This document shows positions 7,597 to 16,342 of a stretch of DNA of 21,496 nt, piece by piece. Below the pieces are notes generated by a model. That model made no database searches. It had not been told where the DNA came from and worked only from the letters and a program-made list of their open reading frames with translations. This DNA comes from Gammaproteobacteria bacterium. GTDB taxonomy: Bacteria; Pseudomonadota; Gammaproteobacteria; Pseudomonadales; Pseudomonadaceae. The DNA lies in assembly GCA_012735335.1 (NCBI GenBank), contig JAAYHO010000182.1, forward strand, positions 1-21,496. The letters are read 5' to 3'. Both the position numbers and the translations under genes were made by a program. Every line of letters begins with the position of its first letter. Position 1 is the first letter of the stretch.

Positions 7597-7624
7597 TTGT
7601 AGTGAATTAATCAAAACACTACAA
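7597..7624. promoter_or_regulatory. Palindromic operator candidate upstream of aceA (TGTAGT-N14-ACTACA)
   Basis: TTGTAGTG (7597-7604) and CACTACAA (7617-7624) form a perfect 8-bp inverted repeat with a 12-base AT-rich centre. The core half-sites TGTAGT and ACTACA are 14 bases apart, the same pair at the same spacing as in front of icd (13892-13917). In Pseudomonas, aceA is controlled by the RpiR-family regulator RccR, which binds paired half-sites. Assignment of this site to RccR is inference. It lies about 15 bases past the stop of the preceding minus-strand gene, so a terminator role is also possible, but there is no T-run. Confidence 0.6.
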
Positions 7625-7638
7625 ATCTATAACAAACC

Positions 7639-8460
7639 TCAATCCAGGCGCTCTACCATCAGCCGAATGCTCTGTTGGCGGGCGCTTCGGGTAGTGGTTC
7701 GCCGGCCGATATCACCGCTCTGGCTGTCGACAAAATCATCCAGCCCGCCAATGGTGACCCATTCACCAAGACGGGTTGTGACTACCGTATCGGTGCGTTG
7801 CACGTCGATGACATCGCGTCCGGCAGCGCTCATGCGGTCATTATTGGCGCTCAGAGTGATGGTTGCGCGGTCGCCCTGCAGGCGCACCGTGGCGTAGAAG
7901 CCGGAGGTGACATCGTGATACTGGGTCTGCCGCATGACCTGGCCATACACATTGGTACTGCTGGTGGTCAGCGGGATGCTCTGGCCGGTCTGGATCAGCA
8001 CCGGATAGCCCTCGTTGGCGACCAGCACCTGGACGCCATCGTCGGCGCCTCTGGTTTCACGGCGAATGATCCGTGCCTGATTACCACCCCGGGGCTGGCC
8101 GATCACCACATCGCCGACACCGGTCTGGATACGCCCATCAACCCGATAGCCGCTTTCAGTGCCGGTGCTGGTACCGGCGTTGGCCACACTGATACGCAGT
8201 TGGGCAGGACGCCGGTCAAGGTCGCTGAGTAACGCGCGTATTTCCTGCAGACGCTCGGGCTCGGCCCGGATGATCAACTGGTTGCCATAGGCCGAGGCAC
8301 GTTCATCACTGCGCAGCAGGGGGTGAATGGCTGGAAGCATGTCTTCGGCCATGCCGTAGTCCAGCGGTATGACTTCAGTGACAGGCGCCGCCTGCAGTTG
8401 TCCTGCACTCAGGGCAAGCAGCAACGAGAAGACGGTGGCCAGCAGGGTGGGGAGGTGCAT
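7639..8460 (-). CDS. Periplasmic secretin-domain protein, orphan
   Basis: This 273-residue protein has a signal peptide (MHLPTLLATVFSLLLALSAG, cleavage near LQA/AP). A short secretin N0/N1-like domain follows (about 25-95; TEVIPLDYGMAEDMLPAI, NQLIIRAEPERLQEIRALLSD). The C-terminal part resembles the strand core of a secretin (TGQSIPL, GFYATVRLQGDRATITLSAN, LGEWVTIGGLDD). It is far shorter than true secretins and has no other secretion genes around it, so it is unlikely to form a secretion channel. The role is unknown. The start ATG at 8460 follows GGGAT; earlier in-frame codons overlap the upstream GNAT gene and would bury the signal peptide. It follows that gene by 31 bases, as in P. aeruginosa. 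Confidence 0.82.
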   Translation of the reverse strand: MHLPTLLATVFSLLLALSAGQLQAAPVTEVIPLDYGMAEDMLPAIHPLLRSDERASAYGNQLIIRAEPERLQEIRALLSDLDRRPAQLRISVANAGTSTGTESGYRVDGRIQTGVGDVVIGQPRGGNQARIIRRETRGADDGVQVLVANEGYPVLIQTGQSIPLTTSSTNVYGQVMRQTQYHDVTSGFYATVRLQGDRATITLSANNDRMSAAGRDVIDVQRTDTVVTTRLGEWVTIGGLDDFVDSQSGDIGRRTTTRSARQQSIRLMVERLD

Positions 8461-8491
8461 GCTGAAATCCCGATGTTGGTTCCAATCGAGT

Positions 8492-8938
8492 TTAGCAGTT
8501 GGCTGGCTGTTGCGGTGGGGCGGGATAGCGCATGCTGCGGTGGGGAATGCCCGCTTCAAGATAGACCTCCGAGCAGGCGGCAAAGCCCAGACTTTCATAG
8601 AAGCCCAGCGCATGGGTCTGTGCTGATAGCTCCAGCTGCCGTAAGCCCGCCTGTTGCGCGTGCTGCATCACCGCGCGCATCAGTTGCTGGCCCAGCCCTT
8701 TGCCCCGCGCCGATGGCAGCAGGGCGACCCGGCCGATATGCCCATCGGGCAGCAGCCGGGCAGTGCCTGCCGGGACGCCGTCCAGCGTCAGCAGAAAGTG
8801 CGTGGCAGTAGTGGCATCCAGATCGTCCCATTCCAGCTCTGGTGCGACCTTCTGCTCATCGACGAATACGCAGGTACGGATATCGCGCAGGGCAGGGGTT
8901 GAACCCCAGTCCACCACGCTGATCTGCACATCACTCAT
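8492..8938 (-). CDS. GNAT family N-acetyltransferase
   Basis: This 148-residue single-domain GNAT protein has the acetyl-CoA pyrophosphate loop RGKGLG in IGRVALLPSARGKGLGQQLM (motif A) and motif B in SAQTHALGFYESLGF. The family transfers acetyl groups to amines of small molecules or proteins; the substrate is not evident. The N-terminus (CVFVDEQKVAPELEWDDLD) matches the ElaA/YjcF-like branch. Three in-frame ATGs lie at 8947, 8944 and 8938; AGGA sits eight bases before 8938, which I chose. This start overlaps the end of the roxA-like gene by 8 bases, indicating translational coupling. Confidence 0.9.
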   Translation of the reverse strand: MSDVQISVVDWGSTPALRDIRTCVFVDEQKVAPELEWDDLDATTATHFLLTLDGVPAGTARLLPDGHIGRVALLPSARGKGLGQQLMRAVMQHAQQAGLRQLELSAQTHALGFYESLGFAACSEVYLEAGIPHRSMRYPAPPQQPANC

Positions 8939-10115
8939 GCTCATCATCCTCGTTGGCCTCGAACAGCAGATCGCCCTTGCTCAGCAATTGCTCCAGCAGC
9001 TCCATGGCCTCAACGTCCGCACGCCAGGGTTGCATCTCCTCGGCAGCCAGATAATCCTGGTTGCAGATCAACTGCACCAGCGGCAGCAGGCGAGTGGGCA
9101 GCAGGCAGTGTTCACCGCTGGCAAACAGCATCAGATAGCTGTCCTGCTCCTGGCGCCAGGCCAGTCGGGCGCTGGGGTTGCGCTCCAGACCGTAGCCATC
9201 ATCCAGGATGCCTGCCAGCAGCCCGGTCTCGATTTCCTCGCTCTGGATCAGCTCGGGGTAACGGGGTTCGGTCATGAAGCGGCCAAACCAGGTGCCCAGC
9301 GCTTCGCGGTCCTGCACTGCATCGAGAATCAGCTGCTGCAGGCGCTCCACCGTTTGTTCATCAATCTGCGCTGGGTCGGCCGGACGGTGGATATCTGAAT
9401 CACTGTAACGCTGCTCATCACCCAGATACTGCGCCAGAAAATCGGTGAAGTGGGTCAGCACCTCGGCATGACTGGGTGCGCGGAAGCCCACCGACCAGGT
9501 CATGCAGGCGTCCTCGGCAATGCCATAGTGGGCCAGCCGGGGCGGCAGGTAGAGCATGTCACCGGGGGCCAGAACCCACTCCTCGGTCTGCTCGAACTCG
9601 GCCAGAATGCGCAGATCCGGATGCTCCAGCATCGGACTGTCGCTGTCGCACATCTGACCGATCTTCCAGCGCCGGTGACCCTCGGCCTGCAGCAGGAAAA
9701 CGTCGTAATTGTCGAAGTGCGGGCCGACGCTGCCGCCGGGTGCAGCAAAGCTGATCATCAGATCATCCACCCGCCAGCTGGGCAGAAAACGGAACGCGGC
9801 AAGCAGCTCGGCCACTTCGGGCACGAACTGATCCACGGCCTGCACCAGCAGTGTCCAGTTCTGCTGCGGCAACGAGCTGTAGTCGTCCTCGGCAAAAGGT
9901 CCGCGGCGCAGCTCCCAGGGTGTTGCGCCATGCTCCAGAACGATGCGTGACTCGACCTCCTGCTCCAGCGACAGCCCCGCCAGCTCATCCGCGCTCAGGG
10001 GGCTTTCGAAACCGGGGAAAGCCTGGCGGATCAGCAACGGTTTCTTTTGCCAGTAATCGCGCAGAAACTCATCGGCTGACATACCGCCGGGCAGGGTGGA
10101 TACGGAAAAGCTCAT
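8931..10115 (-). CDS. roxA: Cupin/JmjC-type ribosomal protein uL16 arginine hydroxylase (YcfD/RoxA)
   Basis: This 394-residue 2-oxoglutarate/Fe(II) oxygenase belongs to the YcfD family, whose E. coli member hydroxylates an arginine of ribosomal protein L16. The metal triad is visible as His133-x-Asp135 (GPHFDNYDVFLLQ) and His196 (PPRLAHYGI). The N-terminus shows the characteristic FLRDYWQKKPLLIRQA. The C-terminal half is the dimerisation/winged-helix region. It follows purB by 29 bases and overlaps the GNAT gene, so it lies within the same operon. The start at 10115 has a weak Shine-Dalgarno but gives the standard N-terminus. Confidence 0.93.
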   Translation of the reverse strand: MSFSVSTLPGGMSADEFLRDYWQKKPLLIRQAFPGFESPLSADELAGLSLEQEVESRIVLEHGATPWELRRGPFAEDDYSSLPQQNWTLLVQAVDQFVPEVAELLAAFRFLPSWRVDDLMISFAAPGGSVGPHFDNYDVFLLQAEGHRRWKIGQMCDSDSPMLEHPDLRILAEFEQTEEWVLAPGDMLYLPPRLAHYGIAEDACMTWSVGFRAPSHAEVLTHFTDFLAQYLGDEQRYSDSDIHRPADPAQIDEQTVERLQQLILDAVQDREALGTWFGRFMTEPRYPELIQSEEIETGLLAGILDDGYGLERNPSARLAWRQEQDSYLMLFASGEHCLLPTRLLPLVQLICNQDYLAAEEMQPWRADVEAMELLEQLLSKGDLLFEANEDDEHE

Positions 10116-10144
10116 GGCATCGGTCTCGTAGGGGGGAAGAACGC

Positions 10145-11527
<1,383 letters not shown>

Positions 11528-11588
11528 CTATAGGGCTGGCAGAAAGGCGCAAATTATACATCATCCGCGCCGTCTTTGGCCCGCACCG

Positions 11589-12209
11589 TCAGCCGTTGAG
11601 AATGGAGCTGACCGCCTCCAGCAGCTTGCGCCGAGACAGCAGCAACTGCCAGCGGTGACCGCCGAGCTGACGCCACAGGCGGGCCGAACGGATGCCGGCC
11701 AGCAGCAGTGCGCGGATCCGGTTGGCCACATCCGGCTGCTGCAGATAGCGCATATCACCATGCACCTGGATACGCATGCGCAGGGTGCTCAGAGTGTCCT
11801 GATAGGCGCTGCCCAGCGATGCCATGACGTTGTCATGCAGCAGGCCGAAATGATTGATCTGGCTTTCCGCCTGCTGCAGGCGCTGGCCCAGCACCTCGAG
11901 CATGTCCTCACGCTTGTCCAGCTGCCGCTCCAGCGCCATCAGATTCATGCTGTAGCGCAGGGCGTCACGCTGCAGGGCAGCGGTATCCCGCTCCAGCATT
12001 GCTTCCAGCGCCTGCAGGCCGCCGCGTATCTGATGATGCGAACCGCCGTACACCGCCAGCGTCGAGTCGGGCGAGCGCTCGATCACGCTCTGGATCAGAC
12101 AGCCGACCGGGCCTTCACTGTACTGGCCACTGCGGGCCAGCTTGTCGACCTGTAATGCCGCTTCGAAAATACCGCCCAGTGCCAGCACCTGCTGTTGGTA
12201 TGAGGTCAT
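11589..12209 (-). CDS. hflD: HflD homologue, high-frequency lysogenisation protein
   Basis: This 206-residue, mainly helical protein matches the HflD/YcfC family ([21 protein letters not shown] near the N-terminus, [16 protein letters not shown] in the middle, [16 protein letters not shown] near the C-terminus). In E. coli it is a peripheral membrane protein that binds phage lambda CII; its normal cellular role is unclear. Its ATG overlaps the mnmA stop in the sequence ATGA (12206-12209), a sign of translational coupling. A gap of 73 bases separates it from purB. Confidence 0.95.
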   Translation of the reverse strand: MTSYQQQVLALGGIFEAALQVDKLARSGQYSEGPVGCLIQSVIERSPDSTLAVYGGSHHQIRGGLQALEAMLERDTAALQRDALRYSMNLMALERQLDKREDMLEVLGQRLQQAESQINHFGLLHDNVMASLGSAYQDTLSTLRMRIQVHGDMRYLQQPDVANRIRALLLAGIRSARLWRQLGGHRWQLLLSRRKLLEAVSSILNG

Positions 12210-13333
12210 GCGGCGGCCTCGTCAAAGGCCGGAATGGCTCGCTCGATCACGCCGCCACCCAAGCACACTTCGCCCTGGTAGAGTACCACGGACTGCCCCG
12301 GGGTCACTGCCCGTTGGGGCTGGTCGAAGCGGATCAGCCAGCCATCAGCGGTAGGCTCCAGAACGCAGTCCTGATCCGGCTGGCGATAGCGTACCTTGGC
12401 GGTCAGCCGCAGCGGCTCGGTGATCGACAGCGGGTTGACCCAGTAGATGTTCGAGCACTCCAGGGCGCTGGAAAACAGCCACGGATGATCATTGCCCTGA
12501 CCGACCACCAGCACGTTGCGCTGCAGGTCCTTGCGCAGCACATACCAGGGATCATCACTGGCACCCTGCAGGCCGCCGATGCCGAGGCCCTGGCGCTGGC
12601 CGATGGTGTGATACATCAGGCCGTGATGGCGGCCGATGACCTGACCTTCGGTGGTTTCGATATCCCCCGGCTGGGCAGGCAGATAGCGTTTGAGAAAGTC
12701 ACTGAAGCGACGCTCACCGATAAAGCAGATCCCAGTGGAATCCTTCTTGCGGGCGGTGGCCAGCTCGTATTTTTCGGCAATGCGGCGCACCTCGGGCTTT
12801 TCCAGTTCGCCGACCGGGAACAGGGTGCGGGCCAGTTGCTCGCCGCCCACCGCATGCAGGAAATAGCTCTGATCCTTGTTGCTGTCCAGCCCGCGCAGCA
12901 GCAGAGACTGGCCGTCCCGGTCGGCACGACGGGCGTAATGCCCGGTGGCGATCAGGTCAGCGCCCAGGCTCAGGGCATAATCCAGAAACGCCTTGAACTT
13001 GATTTCCCGGTTGCACAGGATGTCCGGGTTGGGTGTGCGCCCGGCCTGGTATTCCTCAAGGAAGTGCTCGAATACGTTGTCCCAGTACTCGGCGGCAAAG
13101 TTGGCGGTATGCAGCTTGATACCCAACCTGTCACTCACCGCCTGGGCATCGGCCAGATCTTCCCTGGCGGTGCAGTATTCGGTGCCGTCGTCCTCGTCCC
13201 AGTTCTTCATGAACAGGCCTTCCACCTGATAGCCCTGCTCCAGCAGCAGGGCGGCGGATACGGATGAGTCAACACCGCCGGACATACCGACGATGACCCG
13301 GGTCTGGCCCGGAGTTCTGGCTTGCATGTTCAT
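12206..13333 (-). CDS. mnmA: tRNA-specific 2-thiouridylase MnmA
   Basis: MnmA uses ATP and a sulfur relay to thiolate uridine 34 of Lys, Glu and Gln tRNAs. The 375-residue protein has the PP-loop motif SGGVDSS (about 18-24), the catalytic cysteines in NPDILC (Cys107) and STGICFIG (Cys203), and the C-terminal beta domain ending [11 protein letters not shown]. Two ATGs lie two codons apart (13333 and 13327). The first starts one base after the nudJ stop and neither has a good Shine-Dalgarno, which fits coupling to nudJ. The conserved neighbours nudJ and hflD support the call. Confidence 0.97.
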   Translation of the reverse strand: MNMQARTPGQTRVIVGMSGGVDSSVSAALLLEQGYQVEGLFMKNWDEDDGTEYCTAREDLADAQAVSDRLGIKLHTANFAAEYWDNVFEHFLEEYQAGRTPNPDILCNREIKFKAFLDYALSLGADLIATGHYARRADRDGQSLLLRGLDSNKDQSYFLHAVGGEQLARTLFPVGELEKPEVRRIAEKYELATARKKDSTGICFIGERRFSDFLKRYLPAQPGDIETTEGQVIGRHHGLMYHTIGQRQGLGIGGLQGASDDPWYVLRKDLQRNVLVVGQGNDHPWLFSSALECSNIYWVNPLSITEPLRLTAKVRYRQPDQDCVLEPTADGWLIRFDQPQRAVTPGQSVVLYQGEVCLGGGVIERAIPAFDEAAA

Positions 13334-13334
13334 G

Positions 13335-13769
13335 TCAACGAATCAGATCCAGTGGATAGCGCGGTTTATTCAGGTAATCGAGTATGCACTGCAACACCAT
13401 GGGGTTGCGCAGTTGCGATTGGCGGGCACGGATTTCATCCAGCGTCAGCCAGTGGGCGGCAATGATGCCCTCATCCAGCGCCTGCTCCGGCTGGAAAGCC
13501 AGCGGCGAAGCGGCAAAGCAGGTACGCTGGTAGGTCACGCCATTGCCGCCCTGGAACAGATACATGCCGGTGACGCCGGTTACCTCAACGGTCCAGGCCG
13601 TTTCTTCCAGGGTTTCCCGCTCGGCGGCTTCGATAAGACTTTCGTCGGCTTCCAAATGGCCAGCGGGCTGATTGAATACGACACAATCACTGCTGACTTC
13701 TTCCACCATGAGATACCGGCCCTGATCTTCTACAATGGTGGCGACGGTAACATGAGGTATAAAGCGCAT
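13335..13769 (-). CDS. nudJ: Nudix hydrolase, NudJ-like
   Basis: This 144-residue Nudix protein has a box at [22 protein letters not shown] (about residues 37-58). The E and RExxEE metal-binding residues are present; the usual Gly of the final EExG position is Ala. NudJ hydrolyses nucleotide di/triphosphates and HMP-PP. The orthology rests on the N-terminal [19 protein letters not shown] and on position before mnmA-hflD-purB, as in E. coli. The ATG at 13769 has GGGAG six bases upstream. It is the first gene of the minus-strand operon, facing icd. Confidence 0.9.
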   Translation of the reverse strand: MRFIPHVTVATIVEDQGRYLMVEEVSSDCVVFNQPAGHLEADESLIEAAERETLEETAWTVEVTGVTGMYLFQGGNGVTYQRTCFAASPLAFQPEQALDEGIIAAHWLTLDEIRARQSQLRNPMVLQCILDYLNKPRYPLDLIR

Positions 13770-13891
13770 AACAACTCCCGTTTCAGGGCGACAGGGTACC
13801 GTAAATGGCCCCTCTGGTGAAATGTCTGCAGGCCCGCCATGGGTCTACTGGATTTGGACCAGAAAACCAGCCAAGATGCTTGAAGCAATTC

Positions 13892-13918
13892 TGTAGTGCA
13901 AATGTAGTCTCACTACAT
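13892..13918. promoter_or_regulatory. Composite palindromic operator upstream of icd
   Basis: Three half-sites are packed here: TGTAGT (13892-13897), TGTAGT (13903-13908) and ACTACA (13912-13917). The inner pair forms the perfect palindrome ATGTAGT-CTC-ACTACAT. The outer pair has a 14-base spacing identical to the aceA site. It lies 17-18 bases upstream of the candidate icd -35 element. Confidence 0.6.
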
Positions 13919-13934
13919 GATGTCGGTTTTCGGA

Positions 13935-13964
13935 TTGGATTAACCGCCCGAACAGGCGTATTAT
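13935..13964 (+). promoter_or_regulatory. Candidate sigma-70 promoter for icd
   Basis: TTGGAT (13935-13940) and TATTAT (13959-13964) are spaced by 18 bases. Transcription would start near 13971, giving a leader of about 125 bases that contains the second TGTAG palindrome. Confidence 0.45.
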
Positions 13965-13996
13965 TGCAGTCCAGCAATAGAAAGTGCGTGACTTTA

Positions 13997-14011
13997 TGTA
14001 GGAAAACTACA
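13997..14011. promoter_or_regulatory. Second TGTAG-palindrome in the icd leader
   Basis: TGTAG-GAAAA-CTACA is a perfect 5-bp palindrome. Read as TGTAGG-N3-ACTACA it resembles the inner pair of the site at 13903-13917 with one mismatch. Its place downstream of the candidate -10 would suit a repressor roadblock. Confidence 0.45.
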
Positions 14012-14094
14012 ACAATGCGGCTCACCAGTGCCGTATTCTTATGACCCGGAACAACCCTCCGGGTTCTTCATTGACATCGACAACGGAGTCACAA

Positions 14095-15351
14095 ATGGGA
14101 TACCAAAAGATCCAGGTGCCGGCCAGCGGCGACAAAATTACCGTTAATGCCGACCATTCCCTGAACGTTCCTGATAACCCGATCATCCCCTACATCGAAG
14201 GTGATGGCATCGGCTTCGATATTTCCCCGGTCATGATCAAGGTCGTCGATGCTGCCGTAGAAAAAGCTTACGGTGGCAAGCGCAAAATCTCCTGGATGGA
14301 AGTCTACGCAGGCGAGAAGGCCACTCAGGTTTACGACCAGGACACCTGGCTGCCCGAAGAAACCCTGGATGCAGTGAAGAACTACGTTGTCTCTATCAAG
14401 GGTCCGCTGACCACGCCGGTAGGTGGTGGTATCCGTTCGCTGAACGTGGCCCTGCGTCAGCAACTGGACCTGTACGTCTGTCAGCGCCCGGTGCGCTGGT
14501 TCACCGGCGTACCCAGCCCGGTGAAGAACCCCGGTGACGTTGACATGGTGATCTTCCGCGAGAACTCCGAAGACATCTACGCCGGTGTTGAGTGGCAGGC
14601 CGGTACCCCGGAAGCCGAGAAGGTCATCAAGTTCCTGACCGAGGAAATGGGCGTTACCAAGATCCGCTTCACCGAAGGTTGCGGTATCGGTATCAAGCCG
14701 GTTTCCGAGCAGGGCACCAAGCGCCTGATGCGCAAGGCTCTGCAGTATGCAGTGGACAACGATCGCAGCTCCGTGACCATCGTGCACAAAGGCAACATCA
14801 TGAAGTTCACCGAAGGTGCCTTCAAGGAGTGGGGCTACGAAGTGGCCCGTGACGAGTTCGGTGCCGAACTGCTGGACGGTGGTCCCTGGATGCAGTTCAA
14901 GAACCCCAACACCGGCAAGAACATCATCGTCAAGGACGCCATCGCCGACGCCATGCTGCAGCAGATCCTGCTGCGCCCGGCCGAGTACGACGTGATCGCT
15001 ACCCTGAACCTGAACGGTGACTACCTGTCCGACGCACTGGCCGCTGAGGTTGGTGGTATCGGTATCGCCCCTGGCGCCAACCTGTCCGACACCGTCGCCA
15101 TGTTCGAAGCCACCCACGGTACTGCACCCAAGTACGCCGGTCAGGACAAGGTCAACCCTGGTTCCCTGATCCTGTCCGCCGAGATGATGCTGCGCCACAT
15201 GGGCTGGGTAGAAGCGGCTGACCTGATCATCAAGGGCACCGAAGGCGCCATCGCCAACAAGACCGTTACCTATGACTTCGAGCGTTTGATGGACGGCGCG
15301 ATTCTGCGCAAGTGCTCCGAGTTCGGTGACGACCTGATCGCTGCGATGTAA
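14095..15351 (+). CDS. icd: Isocitrate dehydrogenase (NADP), homodimeric
   Basis: Icd oxidises isocitrate to 2-oxoglutarate in the TCA cycle and competes with AceA for substrate. The 418-residue protein matches E. coli Icd throughout. Ser115 in [13 protein letters not shown] is the equivalent of the serine phosphorylated by AceK in E. coli, so phosphorylation control is possible. Other conserved segments are [41 protein letters not shown] and [22 protein letters not shown] 14095 follows GGAG; an earlier in-frame ATG at 14041 lies in the leader hairpin and would add residues not found in the family. A strong hairpin follows the stop. Confidence 0.97.
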   Translation: MGYQKIQVPASGDKITVNADHSLNVPDNPIIPYIEGDGIGFDISPVMIKVVDAAVEKAYGGKRKISWMEVYAGEKATQVYDQDTWLPEETLDAVKNYVVSIKGPLTTPVGGGIRSLNVALRQQLDLYVCQRPVRWFTGVPSPVKNPGDVDMVIFRENSEDIYAGVEWQAGTPEAEKVIKFLTEEMGVTKIRFTEGCGIGIKPVSEQGTKRLMRKALQYAVDNDRSSVTIVHKGNIMKFTEGAFKEWGYEVARDEFGAELLDGGPWMQFKNPNTGKNIIVKDAIADAMLQQILLRPAEYDVIATLNLNGDYLSDALAAEVGGIGIAPGANLSDTVAMFEATHGTAPKYAGQDKVNPGSLILSAEMMLRHMGWVEAADLIIKGTEGAIANKTVTYDFERLMDGAILRKCSEFGDDLIAAM

Positions 15352-15371
15352 TCAGCCTTCAGTGAGCAGAA

Positions 15372-15403
15372 ACAAACAAGCCGGCACATGCCGGCTTGTT
15401 TGT
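15372..15403. terminator. Hairpin between icd and cspD, probable bidirectional terminator
   Basis: A perfect 14-bp stem (ACAAACAAGCCGGC / GCCGGCTTGTTTGT) with an ACAT loop begins 21 bases after the icd stop. The T-rich side is incorporated in the stem, and it lies 46 bases past the end of cspD on the other strand. Confidence 0.85.
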
Positions 15404-15448
15404 GTTGGAATGCCCGGTTTGCTGACAGGGCGTGGCAGACAGGCTGAG

Positions 15449-15712
15449 TCAGACGGTGGTGGCCGCCTCTTGCGTGGCAGTTGCCTCGGCAGACTTGCGG
15501 GCAGGTTCACCCAGAGCCTGGATATTGATTGCATGCAGCCCCTTGGGGCCTTGTATGATGTCGAACTGTACGGGCTGGCCCGCCTTGAGCGTCCGATACC
15601 CATCCATCTGGATGGCTGAGTAGTGAGCAAACAGGTCGTCGTTGCGTCCATCGGCAACCACGAACCCATAACCTTTGGCGTTATTGAACCATTTGACCTT
15701 GCCAATCTCCAT
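15449..15712 (-). CDS. cspD: Cold-shock-domain protein CspD
   Basis: This 87-residue protein has one cold-shock domain (residues 1-67) with both RNA-binding motifs, KGYGFV and DLFAHY, and a short Ala/Thr-rich tail. The sequence AIQMDGYRTLKAGQPVQFDI is of the CspD type, a stationary-phase nucleic-acid binder that inhibits replication in E. coli. The ATG at 15712 follows AGAGGA; a longer in-frame start would add ten residues before the conserved MEIGKVKWF. It diverges from clpS, the standard arrangement in gammaproteobacteria. Confidence 0.94.
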   Translation of the reverse strand: MEIGKVKWFNNAKGYGFVVADGRNDDLFAHYSAIQMDGYRTLKAGQPVQFDIIQGPKGLHAINIQALGEPARKSAEATATQEAATTV

Positions 15713-15873
15713 ACTGCATTCCTCTGCTGTCCCGTATATCAATGGAAAGTTAAAGCCCGATACAGATACGCACTTCAGGGTGTGCCTGTTACACTTTTTA
15801 ACACTGGATCAAGGTAAGTCAAGCGGGGTACCAACAAGCTGTGTACCAGCGCACATTTTGCCTGTAGCCTGAG

Positions 15874-15903
15874 TCCTGACAATGCGGTTGTCGCTGTCAA
15901 GGA
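15874..15903 (+). promoter_or_regulatory. Possible alternative RNA hairpins in the clpS leader
   Basis: GACAA (15878-15882) can pair with TTGTC (15888-15892). Alternatively TCCTGACA (15874-15881) can pair with TGTC-A-AGGA (15895-15903). The second fold would cover the strong AAGGAGG at 15899-15905; the two folds exclude each other because both use GACA. No function has been shown. Confidence 0.35.
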
Positions 15904-15909
15904 GGGGCG

Positions 15910-15975
15910 ATGAGGCAGGAAATTGATACTTCATTCAGAGTGACAAGATGTTTGCAAAGATGGAAATTCAACTAA
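15910..15975 (+). CDS. Possible 21-codon upstream reading frame overlapping the clpS start
   Basis: An ATG at 15910 is preceded by a near-perfect Shine-Dalgarno (AAGGAGG, 15899-15905), much stronger than that of clpS. The frame begins MRQEIDTSF and ends QRWKFN with TAA at 15973-15975, so it is out of frame with clpS and overlaps its first nine codons. Ribosomes ending here could re-initiate at the clpS ATGs at 15948 or 15960. The peptide resembles nothing I know and may not be selected as such. Confidence 0.3.
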   Translation: MRQEIDTSFRVTRCLQRWKFN

Positions 15976-16310
15976 CCTTTATGCAGGAGCCGGGTCAACC
16001 GGAGCATGAGGACGATGGCAACCTGGCGGTGCAGACCGGCAAACCGGAACTGAAGCCGCCGCCGCGTTACCAGGTGGTCATGCTGAACGACGATTACACC
16101 CCGATGGATTTCGTGGTGGAGGTTCTCGAAGATTTTTTCCTGCTGGACCGAGAATCGGCTACACGAATCATGCTTCGGGTCCATACTGAAGGCAGAGCCG
16201 TTTGTGGAGTGTATTCACGGGATGTGGCAGAAACCAAGGCTGCGCAGGTCAACGAGTACGCCAGGGCATGCCAGCATCCACTTATGTGTCAGATTGAGCG
16301 TGAAGCTTAA
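15948..16310 (+). CDS. clpS: ATP-dependent Clp protease adaptor ClpS
   Basis: ClpS binds N-degron substrates and hands them to ClpA. The 120-residue protein has a flexible, acidic N-terminal extension (1-40) and the folded domain with [20 protein letters not shown] and [20 protein letters not shown], which hold the N-terminal-residue pocket. The ATG at 15948 aligns with the P. aeruginosa protein but has no good Shine-Dalgarno (AGAGTGACAAG). A strong Shine-Dalgarno lies 38 bases further up, before a different frame. clpA starts 32 bases after the stop, an operon. Confidence 0.94.
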   Translation: MFAKMEIQLTFMQEPGQPEHEDDGNLAVQTGKPELKPPPRYQVVMLNDDYTPMDFVVEVLEDFFLLDRESATRIMLRVHTEGRAVCGVYSRDVAETKAAQVNEYARACQHPLMCQIEREA

Positions 16311-16342
16311 CCGAACAATGTCGCTTGATGATGGGGGCGCGT

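Larger units (their letters stand above)
13770..14094. other. Divergent regulatory region between nudJ and icd
   Basis: The 325 bases contain no gene. In P. aeruginosa a large NADP-isocitrate dehydrogenase gene (idh) occupies this place. Here the gap holds two palindromic TGTAG/CTACA sites, a candidate icd promoter, and a small hairpin (ACCCGGA at 14044-14050 with TCCGGGT at 14058-14064) in the icd leader. No coding remnant of idh was recognised. Confidence 0.7.

Noticed and set aside
14089..15198. Long minus-strand frame opposite icd.
   Set aside because: Same reason: antisense of a highly biased gene, no initiation signal and no family match.
15827..15848. GGTAC/GTACC inverted (and GTACCA direct) repeat between cspD and clpS.
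   Set aside because: Arms of only five or six bases with wide spacing; this can arise by chance and no regulator is known to me for it.
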